DNA of 64,000 nt, taken from NCBI GenBank assembly GCA_963771295.1, contig CAVYTB010000010.1, forward strand, positions 62,001 through 126,000, read 5' to 3'. The stretch comes from Acidiferrum sp963771295. Its GTDB lineage: Bacteria; Acidobacteriota; Terriglobia; Acidiferrales; UBA7541. The translations under genes and the position numbers were made by a program. The stretch's first letter is position 1. Every line of letters starts with the position of its first letter. Below the pieces are notes generated by a model. The model was given only the letters and a program-made list of their open reading frames with translations, made no database searches and was not told the origin of the DNA. Below are positions 1 through 8,160 of this stretch, piece after piece.

Positions 1-54
1 GTCCGCGACGCCAGCATCCAGGAAATTTACTCCCTGGATTGGGACGCCCCGTAG
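1..54 (+). CDS. 3' end of an unidentified gene (partial)
   Basis: An open frame from base 1 ends at a TAG at 52-54. It gives 17 residues ending SLDWDAP, which reads like a plausible soluble C-terminus. Repeat elements begin immediately after the stop, as they do behind other genes here. Too little is present to assign a function, and the reading frame itself is only probable. Confidence 0.35.
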   Translation, partial: VRDASIQEIYSLDWDAP

Positions 55-58
55 CATC

Positions 59-90
59 TTTGGAGTGCGGTGGCTAGCCGCCGCTTTTCG
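59..90 (+). repeat. Intergenic palindromic repeat, family D
   Basis: The core GGAGTGCGGTGGCTAGCCG followed by CCGCTTTT can fold on its GGTGGCTAGCC centre. Similar copies lie near 3750, 27874, 35463, 41030 and 48025. Confidence 0.6.
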
Positions 91-110
91 ATCCCACTCC
101 GCGCGTTCTG

Positions 111-183
111 TGTAGCGGCCGCCTTCTGAGGCGGGCGCCTCGGTTCCCTCTAAGGTTTCCTCGGTGTCCTCTGTGGTGAATCC
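111..183 (-). repeat. Composite intergenic repeat B+A
   Basis: A palindromic part (TGTAGCGGCCGCCTTCTGAG then GCGGGCGCCT, 111-140) is followed by the reverse complement of the TTCACCACAGAGGACAC element (about 162-183). The same pairing recurs at 1591-1670, 8080-8160 and 17671-17746. Confidence 0.65.
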
Positions 184-187
184 AGTC

Positions 188-649
188 TTACGAATTCCAC
201 GTGACGCGCGAAATCTGCTCCTTCCGCTTGTCCCACTCGTTCCCCGAGATAATCCGTGGCGCCACCTCAATCAACCGTGGCGTCAGCTTGAATACCGTTG
301 CCGCGTTCCAGGGCCGCCCGTCGCGCGTGCGATATTCCCGGATGTTCAGCGCGTCGGCCATGCTCTTGAACGACACGTCCTGCACGATAAGTTCAGTCAG
401 GAACTTCAGCGTCTGCATCTCCAGTGGGTCGTCTTCCAGGTGACGGCAGTCCGCGGCGATGCGCAGCCCGAACGGGATTTCCTCCGAGCCGACTTCTTCG
501 ACCGTCGGCTCCGGGGGTTCGCCAGTGACCTCCACTTCGCGTTCCCATTCCAGCGCCACCAGATTCCAACCGGCGTCGTGCATTTTCGACAGGTATTGCG
601 AGGTGGGCAAAATACGTACCTTTTCCCGAATGTGATCGATCTTTTTCAT
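188..649 (-). CDS. Hypothetical protein with serine-recombinase-like segment
   Basis: The 153-residue protein starts at an ATG (649) with GGAGG eight bases upstream. A longer frame reaches 751 but has no comparable site. The C-terminal half (residues about 95-145) contains a stretch reading SMADALNIREYRTRDGRPW, followed by NAATVFKLTPRLIEVAPRI. It resembles the 'recombinase' helical region of large serine recombinases, where new growth of a helix-turn-helix precedes the zinc ribbon. No catalytic resolvase domain (Ser nucleophile region) is present, so this is not itself a recombinase. It may be a stand-alone DNA-binding or remnant protein. It converges with the partial gene at 1-54, and repeats separate them. 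Function not recognised. Confidence 0.6.
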   Translation of the reverse strand: MKKIDHIREKVRILPTSQYLSKMHDAGWNLVALEWEREVEVTGEPPEPTVEEVGSEEIPFGLRIAADCRHLEDDPLEMQTLKFLTELIVQDVSFKSMADALNIREYRTRDGRPWNAATVFKLTPRLIEVAPRIISGNEWDKRKEQISRVTWNS

Positions 650-650
650 C

Positions 651-1005
651 GGACGCGCCTCCAGGCTAGAAATGGGAACGGAGAGGTGAACCTCGCCGCC
701 CTGGAATGTGCAATTGGCCTGCCACGGCGGGCGGAGCATAAATGGCGGCAAAAGAGCAGTTTGCGAAGCGTCCGCCGCCTGCGCACCCGTTGAAAATGTC
801 CGGTTGTGGGATGCACTTGTCGCGCTGCCGGACAGTCCTCAGCCTGGCCCACTCAGTCAGACCAGCGGGCCCGGGGCAGAACGCGAGGACGTTGCCCAAT
901 GCAGCGTTCTTCTCAGGTGTTAACTGGATTCTTCCCGGCTAATAATCCGCGTACCATCCACCAATCTACGGGACCATCTCACATTCCGGCTGACGAGGAG
1001 ACGAT
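651..1005. other. Intergenic region without a convincing gene
   Basis: About 355 bases separate the divergent recombinase-like gene and the ferritin-like gene. Small frames overlap each other on both strands and none shows protein-like composition. An A/T-rich TAATAAT at 940-946 with TTAACT at 920-925 could be part of a promoter for the ferritin-like gene, but the 14-base spacing is poor. Confidence 0.4.
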
Positions 1006-1503
1006 ATGGCGGCGACGCGATCGGGCGAACTGGAACCATCGATTTCACGAGACCAACTGGCCGACTATCTGAATGAAGACCTGGCTCGCGAATATCAGGC
1101 CATTATTTCGTACGTAATCTATTCGCAGGTGCTGAAAGGCGCCGAATACATGGCCATCGCCGACCAGCTTGCTCTGCACGCCAAGCAGGAACTCGACCAC
1201 GCCCTGACCATTTCGCGGCAGATCGATTATCTCGGCAAAATGCCTGTCGCTACACCGAAACCTGTGAAGACTTCCGAAAAAGCTGAGGAAATGCTGCGCG
1301 CCGATCTCGCGAACGAGACCGAGACCATACGCAATTACCGCGAGCGCGTTCAACAATGTGAACTATTGGGCGAGTACGCCATGGCCGAGCAGATCCGTCA
1401 AATCCTGGTCCAGGAGCAAGACCATCAAATCGATCTGGCCACCGCCCTGGGCGAAGACGTGCCAGCCACCGAAGCTCCCAGGGTCAAAAAAGCCACGAAG
1501 TAG
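1006..1503 (+). CDS. Ferritin-like diiron protein
   Basis: A 165-residue four-helix ferritin-like protein, probably binding a diiron centre for iron storage or oxidant protection. Ligand-type residues sit in the expected spacing: E29 in the first helix, E62 with H65 (QELDH) in the second, E104/E106 in the third, and E137 with H140 (QEQDH) in the fourth. This matches the bacterioferritin/ferritin-like pattern E...ExxH...E...ExxH. The lysine-rich C-terminal tail (VKKATK) lies beyond the helical bundle. The ATG is preceded by GAGGAG. It is about the usual size for the family. It is monocistronic and followed by a repeat-rich gap. It could be bacterioferritin-like or an encapsulated or rubrerythrin-type relative. 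No rubredoxin domain is present. Confidence 0.8.
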   Translation: MAATRSGELEPSISRDQLADYLNEDLAREYQAIISYVIYSQVLKGAEYMAIADQLALHAKQELDHALTISRQIDYLGKMPVATPKPVKTSEKAEEMLRADLANETETIRNYRERVQQCELLGEYAMAEQIRQILVQEQDHQIDLATALGEDVPATEAPRVKKATK

Positions 1504-1590
1504 CAGCGAAGCGCAACAATCGTATTTGTCATCCCGAAGGGATCTACTTTTAGTCTTACTGTAGAGGCGGCTTTACGGCGCCACAGCTTT

Positions 1591-1670
1591 TGTAGCGGCC
1601 GCCTTCCGAGACGGGCGCCTTTTCCATCCTAAAATCTCAATCTTGGGTTCCTCTGTGTCCTCTGTAGTAA
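1591..1670 (-). repeat. Composite intergenic repeat B+A
   Basis: Part B (TGTAGCGGCCGCCTTCCGAG then ACGGGCGCCT, 1591-1620) is followed by part A in reverse complement (CCTCTGTGTCCTCTGTAGTA). The arrangement is the same as at 111-183. Confidence 0.65.
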
Positions 1671-1742
1671 GTCAGTAAGAGTCGCCGCCCAACCAAACCA
1701 TGATATAAGGCTCCCAGTGCAATAGATGTGTGCGAGGAAACG

Positions 1743-3746
1743 ATGACCGAAGCGTCGCACAAGCGAGCAGAGCAACTGATCTCGTTGGCACGATCACAAT
1801 TTGCCCCATTACGCGAAGCCGAAGAGAAACTCCTCCACGCAGCGCCCGCGGGCGGAATGGCGTGGTGCGGCCCAAGCAAAAAAGATTCCGATCCAACAAA
1901 CGATGCGCGCAAGTCCGATATGTGGGGCGAGACGCGGGCGATCCGCGCGGAACTGATTCGTTGGCTGTGCGTAGATTCCGCGGCCCGCGAGTGTGTGGAC
2001 CAGCGAGGTATTCAGACCCACGGCGCGCGCATCGAAGGTGAACTCGATTTGTCGTTCGTCACCGTTCCCTTCCCGCTGATTCTCACCTGCTGCGGCCTGC
2101 GGCGAGAAACCACGCTGCGATTCCTCGACATTCCCACTCTGAGCCTCAGCGGGTGCTCGGTGCGCTCCATCAACGCGGAATGCGCCTCCGTAAAAGGAAG
2201 CGTGACGCTCAGCAACGGCTTTTACGCCGAGGGTGAAGTGCAACTCCTGGGCGCAAAGATAGGCAGCAACCTGGATTGCGGCGCGGGAAGATTTCGCAAT
2301 GCCACCGGAAAGGCGTTGCGCGCGGACCGCATTTGCGTGCAAGGAAGTGTGTTCCTCAGGAACGCCTTTGTGGCGGAAGGAGAAGTGCGGCTGTTCGGCG
2401 CGGAAATTGGCGGCAACCTGGAATGCAACGACGGAACGTTCAAAAACGGTGGTGGCAGGGCGTTGAGCGCGGACCGGGCGAGTGTGCAAGGCAGCGTCTT
2501 TCTGCGCGATGGTTTCAGCGCGGACGGAGAAGTGCGCCTTCCGGGCGCAAAGATTGGCGGCAATCTGGAGTGCAATCAGGGCGTGTTCAAAAACCCCGGC
2601 GGAGTGGCCTTGAATGCCGACCGCATCTGCGCGCAAGGAAATGTGCTGCTCAGCGGAGGGTTCGTCGCGGAGGGCGAAGTCGACTTGGCTGGCGCGCAGA
2701 TCGGGAACAACCTCAGTTGCGATGGCGGCATATTCAAAAATGCCGCCGGACGTGCCTTGAACGCCGATGGAATCAACGTAAAGGGATTTGTGTTTTTCCG
2801 TGGCGGCTTTCGCGCGGAAGGCGAAGTGAACCTGCTCAGCGCGCAGATTGGTGACAACCTGGAATGTGACGGCGGTTCTTTCAAAAACGCATCCAGTCGC
2901 GCCTTGAACGCCGACCGCATGAACGTGCAAGGAAACGCGATGTTCCGCAGCGCATTCAGCGCGGAAGGCGAAGTGCGCATGGTGAACGCGGTCGTCAAGG
3001 GCACGCTGGTGTGGACCGGAGTAAGCAATCCCGGCAACGTAACCTTGATCTTGCGAAACGGTACGGCGGGCGCTATCCAGGACGACCCAGCCAGTTGGCC
3101 CAGCGCGGGACGATTGGACCTGGATGGGTTTGTCTACGGACACATTGCCACGGATTTAACGGATGCCAAGAACCGCTTGCGCTGGCTGAAACTGCAGAAG
3201 CCCTTCACACCGCAGCCCTATCGGCAATTAGCCAAAGTGATGAACGACGCAGGATTCGATCGCGGAGAACGGCGCGTGCTCTTCGAAATGGAAGATCGCA
3301 TCTGGAAGGAAGAGGGCAGCGTGGCGTCCGCGCTCTTCCGCTGGCCGCTTAGCCTGGTGGTCGGTTACGGATACTATCCGATGCGCGCGTTGCTGGGGCT
3401 GGCGATTCTCGTGCTTCTCGGTTGGGGAGTGTATTCGAGAGCGAGTTCCGCGGGAATGATGGTGCCGAAAGACCCGCAGGCGTATGCGTATTTCAAGCAG
3501 AATGGCCAAGCCCCGTCATTTTATGAGCCGCTTGGGCCGTTGGTGTTTTCCCTGGAAAATTCGTTGCCATTGGTGAAGTTGGGCCAGACGGATTTCTGGC
3601 GGCCCGATCCCGCGCCCGCTCAGCCGGCAGCGTGGCTGAATTCGCCGCGCTTCCTGTTTGTATTTTTGCGCCTGCAAACATTGTTGGGATGGATCCTGGC
3701 AACCTTATTCATCGCCGGCGTAACCGGTATCGTCCAAAAAGATTGA
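1743..3746 (+). CDS. Membrane protein with 49-residue tandem repeats
   Basis: The 667-residue protein starts at the ATG at 1743, preceded by GCGAGGAAAC. An in-frame ATG at 1728 lacks such a site. The N-terminal ~110 residues are soluble and helix-rich. From about residue 164 to 415 there are six near-perfect 49-residue units, each beginning GEV(R/D/N/Q)L with a later IGxNLxC, FKN and LNADR. They are likely to form a stacked beta-solenoid related to pentapeptide-repeat folds. The C-terminal ~200 residues carry two hydrophobic segments (about residues 535-560 and 640-662) that should anchor it in the membrane, followed by a short tail ending VQKD. Related actinobacterial and acidobacterial proteins are sometimes called 'membrane-associated oxidoreductase', but I see no redox motif. 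Function unknown. Confidence 0.75.
   Translation: MTEASHKRAEQLISLARSQFAPLREAEEKLLHAAPAGGMAWCGPSKKDSDPTNDARKSDMWGETRAIRAELIRWLCVDSAARECVDQRGIQTHGARIEGELDLSFVTVPFPLILTCCGLRRETTLRFLDIPTLSLSGCSVRSINAECASVKGSVTLSNGFYAEGEVQLLGAKIGSNLDCGAGRFRNATGKALRADRICVQGSVFLRNAFVAEGEVRLFGAEIGGNLECNDGTFKNGGGRALSADRASVQGSVFLRDGFSADGEVRLPGAKIGGNLECNQGVFKNPGGVALNADRICAQGNVLLSGGFVAEGEVDLAGAQIGNNLSCDGGIFKNAAGRALNADGINVKGFVFFRGGFRAEGEVNLLSAQIGDNLECDGGSFKNASSRALNADRMNVQGNAMFRSAFSAEGEVRMVNAVVKGTLVWTGVSNPGNVTLILRNGTAGAIQDDPASWPSAGRLDLDGFVYGHIATDLTDAKNRLRWLKLQKPFTPQPYRQLAKVMNDAGFDRGERRVLFEMEDRIWKEEGSVASALFRWPLSLVVGYGYYPMRALLGLAILVLLGWGVYSRASSAGMMVPKDPQAYAYFKQNGQAPSFYEPLGPLVFSLENSLPLVKLGQTDFWRPDPAPAQPAAWLNSPRFLFVFLRLQTLLGWILATLFIAGVTGIVQKD
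2232..2981 (+). repeat. Coding tandem repeat, 147-bp period
   Basis: GEV-coding positions fall at 2232, 2379, 2526, 2673, 2820 and 2967, exactly 147 bases apart. The constant 49-codon period without indels points to recent duplication or strong structural constraint. Confidence 0.85.
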
Positions 3747-3749
3747 CCC

Positions 3750-3780
3750 TCCGGAGTGCGGCGGCCAGCCACCGCTTTTC
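3750..3780 (+). repeat. Intergenic palindromic repeat, family D
   Basis: GGAGTGCGGCGGCCAGCCAC followed by CGCTTTT directly behind the stop of the repeat membrane protein. It matches the copy at 59-90 with a few changes. Confidence 0.6.
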
Positions 3781-3783
3781 CTA

Positions 3784-3860
3784 GGGGGTCGGAGCTTTGG
3801 CTCCGACAACCAGTGCTTAGCGCTCATTGGCCTTTAGCCCTTGGGGAATCCGGCCCGCGC
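3784..3860 (-). repeat. Intergenic repeat family E, intact copy with hairpin
   Basis: It contains a perfect 8-bp hairpin (GTCGGAGC, TTTG loop, GCTCCGAC at 3788-3807). Beyond it lies a GGCCTTTAGCCCTTGGGG stretch. Read in reverse it matches the interrupted copy at 46215-46268/46788-46800. Confidence 0.65.
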
Positions 3861-3869
3861 GAACAGAAC

Positions 3870-6800
3870 CTAAATTGGCGCCGCCGCGTCTTCCCTCAGA
3901 ACCCGCTCCAAGCTCTCTGTGAAAAGTCTGGCGTCGGCATCTGAGAAAATCAACGGCGGCCGAAGCTTAATGACGTTGTGATGCGGCCCATCGGTCCCGG
4001 CCAGAACCCCCAGGTCGCGCAGCCGATTCACTACATACGATGCTTGCTCAGTGGCGGGCGACCGTGTCCCCTGATTGTTAACGAGATCCAAGCCGAGGAA
4101 AAGCCCCGACCCGCGCACGTCGCCAATCAGCGGGTAGGTGGACCGCAGCGACTGCAGTGCGGCAATCCAACGCGAGCCAACTTCGAGCGCATTTCTCTGC
4201 AACTGCTCGTCGTGCAGAACGTCAAGCACCGCGAGGCCAGCGGCGCACGCGACCGGATTGCCACCAAACGTCGAGAAAAATTCCATGCCATTGGCAAACG
4301 ACGCCGCGATTTCCGCGGTAGTGACCACAGCGGCCAGCGGAAACGCGTTGCCGATGGGCTTTCCAAACACCGCGATGTCCGGCACCACCTGTTGCGATTC
4401 GAATCCCCAGAAATGAGTGCCTAAGCGGCCAAACCCGACTTGAACCTCGTCCGCGATGCAGACGCCACCGTGCGCGCGTATATGTTTGTAAACTTCAGCG
4501 AGATAATTCGGCGGAAACACGATTTGCCCGGCAACGCTCGGCAGAGTTTCCGCAATGTACGCGGCAATGCCCCGCCCTTCCCTTTTCAGCGACGCCAGAA
4601 TTTCGCCGACGTGAGCGGCATACTTCTTGCCCAGCTCGGATTCACCACGACGATACAGGCCGCGATAATCGTCGGGAATTGGCGCGACGTGAACCCACTG
4701 TTTTTGTCCATGTCCGCCGGGGCCATTAAATTTGTAGGGACTGATATCGATAAGCGTGTTGGTGTGCCCATGGTAAGCGTGCTCGAGCACAAGAATATCT
4801 TCGCGGCCGGAGTGCGCGCGGGCCATACGCAGCGCGAGTTCGTTCGCTTCGCTGCCGGAATTTACGAAGTAGCTCACGCGCAGCGGCGCGGGGAGAAGCG
4901 CCGTGAGCCGCTCAGCATATCGATTGGCATTGTCGTGCAGGTAGCGCGTGTTGGTATTAAGAATAGCGACCTGATCTTGCACCGCGCGAACCACCCGGGG
5001 ATGCGAGTGGCCCACCAGCGGAACATTATTGTAGACGTCCAGAAACGCGCGCCCGGCGTCGTCGAAAAGATATTGCTTCCATCCGCGAACGATTTTCAGC
5101 GGATGGCTGTAGGAGACGCTGAGATTTTCACCAAACAGTGCGCGACGCGTCGCCAGCGTCTCGTCAACCGAAGGAGCGGCCGCCGGAAGATGGCTGGGGG
5201 GAATTCCGAGGATGAGGTTGGGATCGGGAGAAAGGCCGAGCCGGACTGAACGCTCGGAGGCGAACGCCACCCCGGGAAAATCGCTGGAACGATCGAGCAG
5301 GTCCAGAACGATTTGAAAATGCAAATGCGGAGGCCAACCGCCATTTTCGCGCGCGTGGCCAATGTGCGCGAAAACTTCGCCACGCGAGATGCGCTGGCCG
5401 ACTTTCAGCGCATCGAGCGTGGCAGCGGACAGATGCCCGTAGAGAGTAAAGAATTCGACGCCCGGCGCGGGCTCATGATGAAGGATGACAACGGGACCGT
5501 AATCAAGAGGCGCGGCATTGTTGGCCAGCGCGTGAACCGTGGCGTCAAAAGGAGCGGAAACGGGAGTGCCCGGTTCAACAAAAAGATCGATGCCAAGATG
5601 AACAGTGCGGCGCTCCGCGAGCGGATTGCTGCTGTCGCCGAAGAGCTGCGAGGAATAAAGCGGGCGCGGCTCGTCGTAACGGCCGATGCCGACAGAAGCG
5701 TTCGCGGCCTTCAGAAACGATTGCAACTGGCGCGACAGCACGGGTTCGCAAAGTTGCCCAGCATCGGACGACAGAAACGTGCTGGCAACGCTAAGGTCGA
5801 GCGCAACACAATTCCCTTTCCGCAGATCGTTCGGAATGACAGGCGCGGCGGACGGATTGTTCTCTGCGAGCCAATTGCCGAGCTTCGGGGCATGCGGCAC
5901 GGCCGGAAGACCGCAGGCCTCGCGGAAAGTGTAATGCGCAAATCGCGGATGAATTTTGGCGAGGCGCTCCAGTGCGGCCCATGCTGGAGCTTCCGTGACG
6001 GTGACATAGGGATCCCCAGAGACCAGCGATTTGCGATGCGCGGAGTTGATGACGCTGACAGTCAGGCGCGCGGCCAGCAGCGGAAAGAATGCCGCGATTT
6101 CCTCTTCCGTGAGCGGATTCGCGCGATGGTAGGCGCGCAGAACGGCGCCAGCAGCGGGGAGAGGATTGTCGTGGCCCAGGATCGCGTACGCGGCGGCGAT
6201 GGCTGGTTCGGCGACGGTGATACACTCGTGCACGTCGCCAAAATCGATCACCGAGACAACCTGCCGAGGCTGCGGCCACGGAGGCGAGACGAGCGCATTG
6301 TGGTCGTTAGCATCGCCATAGATGACGCTGCGCCGAAGGTGCGGGATGCGAGGAGCAGCTTCGCGTTCGAACAGATCAAGAAAATTGGCGGCCAGCGAAC
6401 AGCGCTCGGCATTTTTAATGTGTGGTAGAAATTCGCGGGCCCAAAGAGAACCCGTCAGATCCCACTTCAAATCACGCTTGGCGAAGGGATGAGAAAAATC
6501 CGAGAGCGCAATATCGATTCCCGCCAGCAGACGGCCAAGACTTTCAAGCAGTTCCAATGAATGAGGACTGGTTTGGGCAAGCACCGTGCCGGGCAGAAAT
6601 GTCAGCAGCCAGATCAAACGCCGGGTGCCATCAGCAAGCTGCGCTTCCGAAAACAATTCGCCCGTGGCAGTCGGATGGACCCGCGGAAGCGAAAGATGAG
6701 GAGCGCGCTCGGCGAGATGAGTGAGCGCTCGGCACTGCATGTCAACGAATGTGCGTTCGCGCGCGGGATGCATGATCTTCAATACAAATTGCCGGGAATC

Positions 6801-6941
6801 GGAAGAGACCAGGTGGAAGTTGTCGTCGTATTCGCCGGGCAGCGGATTCGCGGTCGCGTCGAAACCGTACAGGGCCTGGGCCAGGCGCGCGGCTTCGTGA
6901 GCGGAGACCGGAGGAGCGACGCGGGCTTCGGGCATAATCAT
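3870..6941 (-). CDS. Three-domain fusion: APH-like kinase, M23 peptidase, class-III aminotransferase
   Basis: A 1023-residue fusion. The ATG at 6941 is chosen over a TTG at 6977, because bases just upstream look promoter-like (TTGTCC...GATACAAT). Residues about 10-335 form an aminoglycoside-phosphotransferase-like kinase with the loop YGDANDHN (about 208-215) and the metal-binding IDFGD (about 232-236). Residues about 430-570 form a LytM/M23-type domain with HLGID (H448, D452), YGHL and HLHF, so all zinc ligands appear present. From about 600 to the end is a PLP-dependent class-III aminotransferase with NSGSEAN, DEVQVGFGR and lysine K861 in FGKPIGNAF. Fusions of this type exist in other bacteria and may act on small phosphorylated or amino compounds, as with ethanolamine-phosphate lyase relatives. 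The true substrate is unknown. No signal peptide is seen, so the peptidase fold is probably cytoplasmic and may have another role. Confidence 0.85.
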   Translation of the reverse strand: MIMPEARVAPPVSAHEAARLAQALYGFDATANPLPGEYDDNFHLVSSDSRQFVLKIMHPARERTFVDMQCRALTHLAERAPHLSLPRVHPTATGELFSEAQLADGTRRLIWLLTFLPGTVLAQTSPHSLELLESLGRLLAGIDIALSDFSHPFAKRDLKWDLTGSLWAREFLPHIKNAERCSLAANFLDLFEREAAPRIPHLRRSVIYGDANDHNALVSPPWPQPRQVVSVIDFGDVHECITVAEPAIAAAYAILGHDNPLPAAGAVLRAYHRANPLTEEEIAAFFPLLAARLTVSVINSAHRKSLVSGDPYVTVTEAPAWAALERLAKIHPRFAHYTFREACGLPAVPHAPKLGNWLAENNPSAAPVIPNDLRKGNCVALDLSVASTFLSSDAGQLCEPVLSRQLQSFLKAANASVGIGRYDEPRPLYSSQLFGDSSNPLAERRTVHLGIDLFVEPGTPVSAPFDATVHALANNAAPLDYGPVVILHHEPAPGVEFFTLYGHLSAATLDALKVGQRISRGEVFAHIGHARENGGWPPHLHFQIVLDLLDRSSDFPGVAFASERSVRLGLSPDPNLILGIPPSHLPAAAPSVDETLATRRALFGENLSVSYSHPLKIVRGWKQYLFDDAGRAFLDVYNNVPLVGHSHPRVVRAVQDQVAILNTNTRYLHDNANRYAERLTALLPAPLRVSYFVNSGSEANELALRMARAHSGREDILVLEHAYHGHTNTLIDISPYKFNGPGGHGQKQWVHVAPIPDDYRGLYRRGESELGKKYAAHVGEILASLKREGRGIAAYIAETLPSVAGQIVFPPNYLAEVYKHIRAHGGVCIADEVQVGFGRLGTHFWGFESQQVVPDIAVFGKPIGNAFPLAAVVTTAEIAASFANGMEFFSTFGGNPVACAAGLAVLDVLHDEQLQRNALEVGSRWIAALQSLRSTYPLIGDVRGSGLFLGLDLVNNQGTRSPATEQASYVVNRLRDLGVLAGTDGPHHNVIKLRPPLIFSDADARLFTESLERVLREDAAAPI

Positions 6942-6984
6942 GGCGAAATTGTATCGAGGGACAAGGCGAAGCGGCAAATGCTGG

Positions 6985-7083
6985 ATTCACCACAAAGGAC
7001 ACAGAGAGCACTGAGCAAACCAAGGGCGAGGGAAGGAAGAGACGTAGTCCTCAGAAACCGTAGCGGCGGCTTCGTGCCGCCAC
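6985..7083 (+). repeat. Repeat A followed by a B-like hairpin
   Basis: TTCACCACAAAGGACACAGA at the left edge is followed by a variant palindrome GCGGCGGCTTCGTGCCGCC (about 7062-7080). Unlike other copies, it lies between divergent genes. Confidence 0.5.
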
Positions 7084-7202
7084 CGGATTTCACGGCTTGT
7101 TGAGGGATCGCAAGGGCAGAATCTACTCAGCGAAAGACGAAAGTGATAGGATGAAATACCGCCAGCACAACGGGAGAAATATTAATTACACGGAGGGTTG
7201 CG

Positions 7203-8006
7203 ATGAGGAACAGGGCTGTATGCGCACTAATTGCCGGGATGCTGTTGCTGACGGGATGCGGAAAATCAAACACGAATTCCACGCAAACCGCGACGCCGCA
7301 GCAGACGCCGGCTCCCGCGCCTTCGAACCAGACGGCAACGCCGCAGCAATCGGCGACACAAACACCGGCGCCGGAAGCGACTCCCACTCCCGCGCAAGGT
7401 CAGGCGCCCGTGCAGGTTCCCACGCAAGAGCAGGCTCAAGCCGCGAATCCCGCGAACGCGCCGGCAGAGGCACCCGCGCCGCCAGAGCCGCTACCGCCAC
7501 TGGTTGTTCCCGCGGGAACAACGTTGCCGGTAATTTTGGCGACGTCCATCAGCTCTTACAAGAACAAGACCGGGGAAGACTTCGAGGGTAACCTGGCGGC
7601 GCCAATCACGGTCAACGGAGAAACCGCCGTGCCGAAGGGCGCGAAGGTAACCGGGACCATCGTGGATGCAAAGAAGCAGGGGAAATTTAAGGGTGAAGCG
7701 CTGCTGACAATTCGTTTGACCAACATCCGGGTTGGCGGAAAAGACTACCTGATTTCCACGCACACCTGGAGCGATACGGAAAAAGGTAAAGGCAAGCGCA
7801 CCGCGGTAGTGACTGGCGGCGGCGCGGGCGCGGGCGCTCTGATTGGCGGACTTGCCGGAGGCGGAAAGGGAGCAGGAATCGGTGCCGCGATCGGCGCGGT
7901 TGGCGGGTTGGCAGCTTCTGGGGGAACCGGCGGACAGAACGTGAACTTGCCGGCGGAAACGAAGATCAATTTCAAGTTGGCGAAATCGTTGACGATTGAT
8001 CGGTAG
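7203..8006 (+). CDS. Glycine-zipper lipoprotein
   Basis: The 267-residue protein is preceded by CGGAGGG seven bases before the ATG. Residues 1-19 form a lipoprotein signal ending in LLTGC, with lipidation expected on C19. Residues about 20-95 are a low-complexity Gln/Pro/Ala/Thr linker, probably spanning the periplasm. The globular part (about 100-200) includes VPAGTTLPVIL and a KGAKVTGTI motif, seen in acidobacterial envelope proteins with a TrbI/VirB10-like beta fold. Then follows a Gly/Ala-rich zipper (about 205-245) reminiscent of outer-membrane glycine-zipper lipoproteins. The gene stands alone and ends in a strong terminator. Role: envelope structure or stress, inferred only. Confidence 0.75.
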   Translation: MRNRAVCALIAGMLLLTGCGKSNTNSTQTATPQQTPAPAPSNQTATPQQSATQTPAPEATPTPAQGQAPVQVPTQEQAQAANPANAPAEAPAPPEPLPPLVVPAGTTLPVILATSISSYKNKTGEDFEGNLAAPITVNGETAVPKGAKVTGTIVDAKKQGKFKGEALLTIRLTNIRVGGKDYLISTHTWSDTEKGKGKRTAVVTGGGAGAGALIGGLAGGGKGAGIGAAIGAVGGLAASGGTGGQNVNLPAETKINFKLAKSLTIDR

Positions 8007-8028
8007 AAAAATTCAATTGCAAGAATCA

Positions 8029-8069
8029 GGGCCTCTGCTCCCGAATGGAGCAGGGGCCTTTTTTCTTTT
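8029..8069 (+). terminator. Rho-independent terminator of the lipoprotein gene
   Basis: A 12-bp stem GGCCTCTGCTCC/GGAGCAGGGGCC (one G-T pair) with a short loop is followed by TTTTTTCTTTT. It lies 23 bases after the stop codon. Confidence 0.9.
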
Positions 8070-8079
8070 GGGACGTGAT

Positions 8080-8160
8080 TTCACCACAGAGGACAAAGAG
8101 ACCACAAAGGAGATTTAGGAGACAAAGAAAGGACGCCCGCCTCGGAAGGCGGCCGCTACA
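8080..8160 (+). repeat. Composite intergenic repeat A+B
   Basis: TTCACCACAGAGGACAAAGA (A) is followed by GCCCGCCTCGGAAGGCGGCC with GCTACA (B, 8132-8160). It lies between the convergent ends of the lipoprotein and MFS genes. Confidence 0.65.

Noticed and set aside
2232..2981. Regular repeats as a CRISPR-like array
   Set aside because: The 147-base period is an exact multiple of three, and the units are coding without distinct spacers.
1809..3143. Long minus-strand frame (444 residues) opposite the repeat membrane protein
   Set aside because: It is antisense to a clearly coding repeat gene, and its own sequence has no family features. The GC-rich codon pattern explains it.
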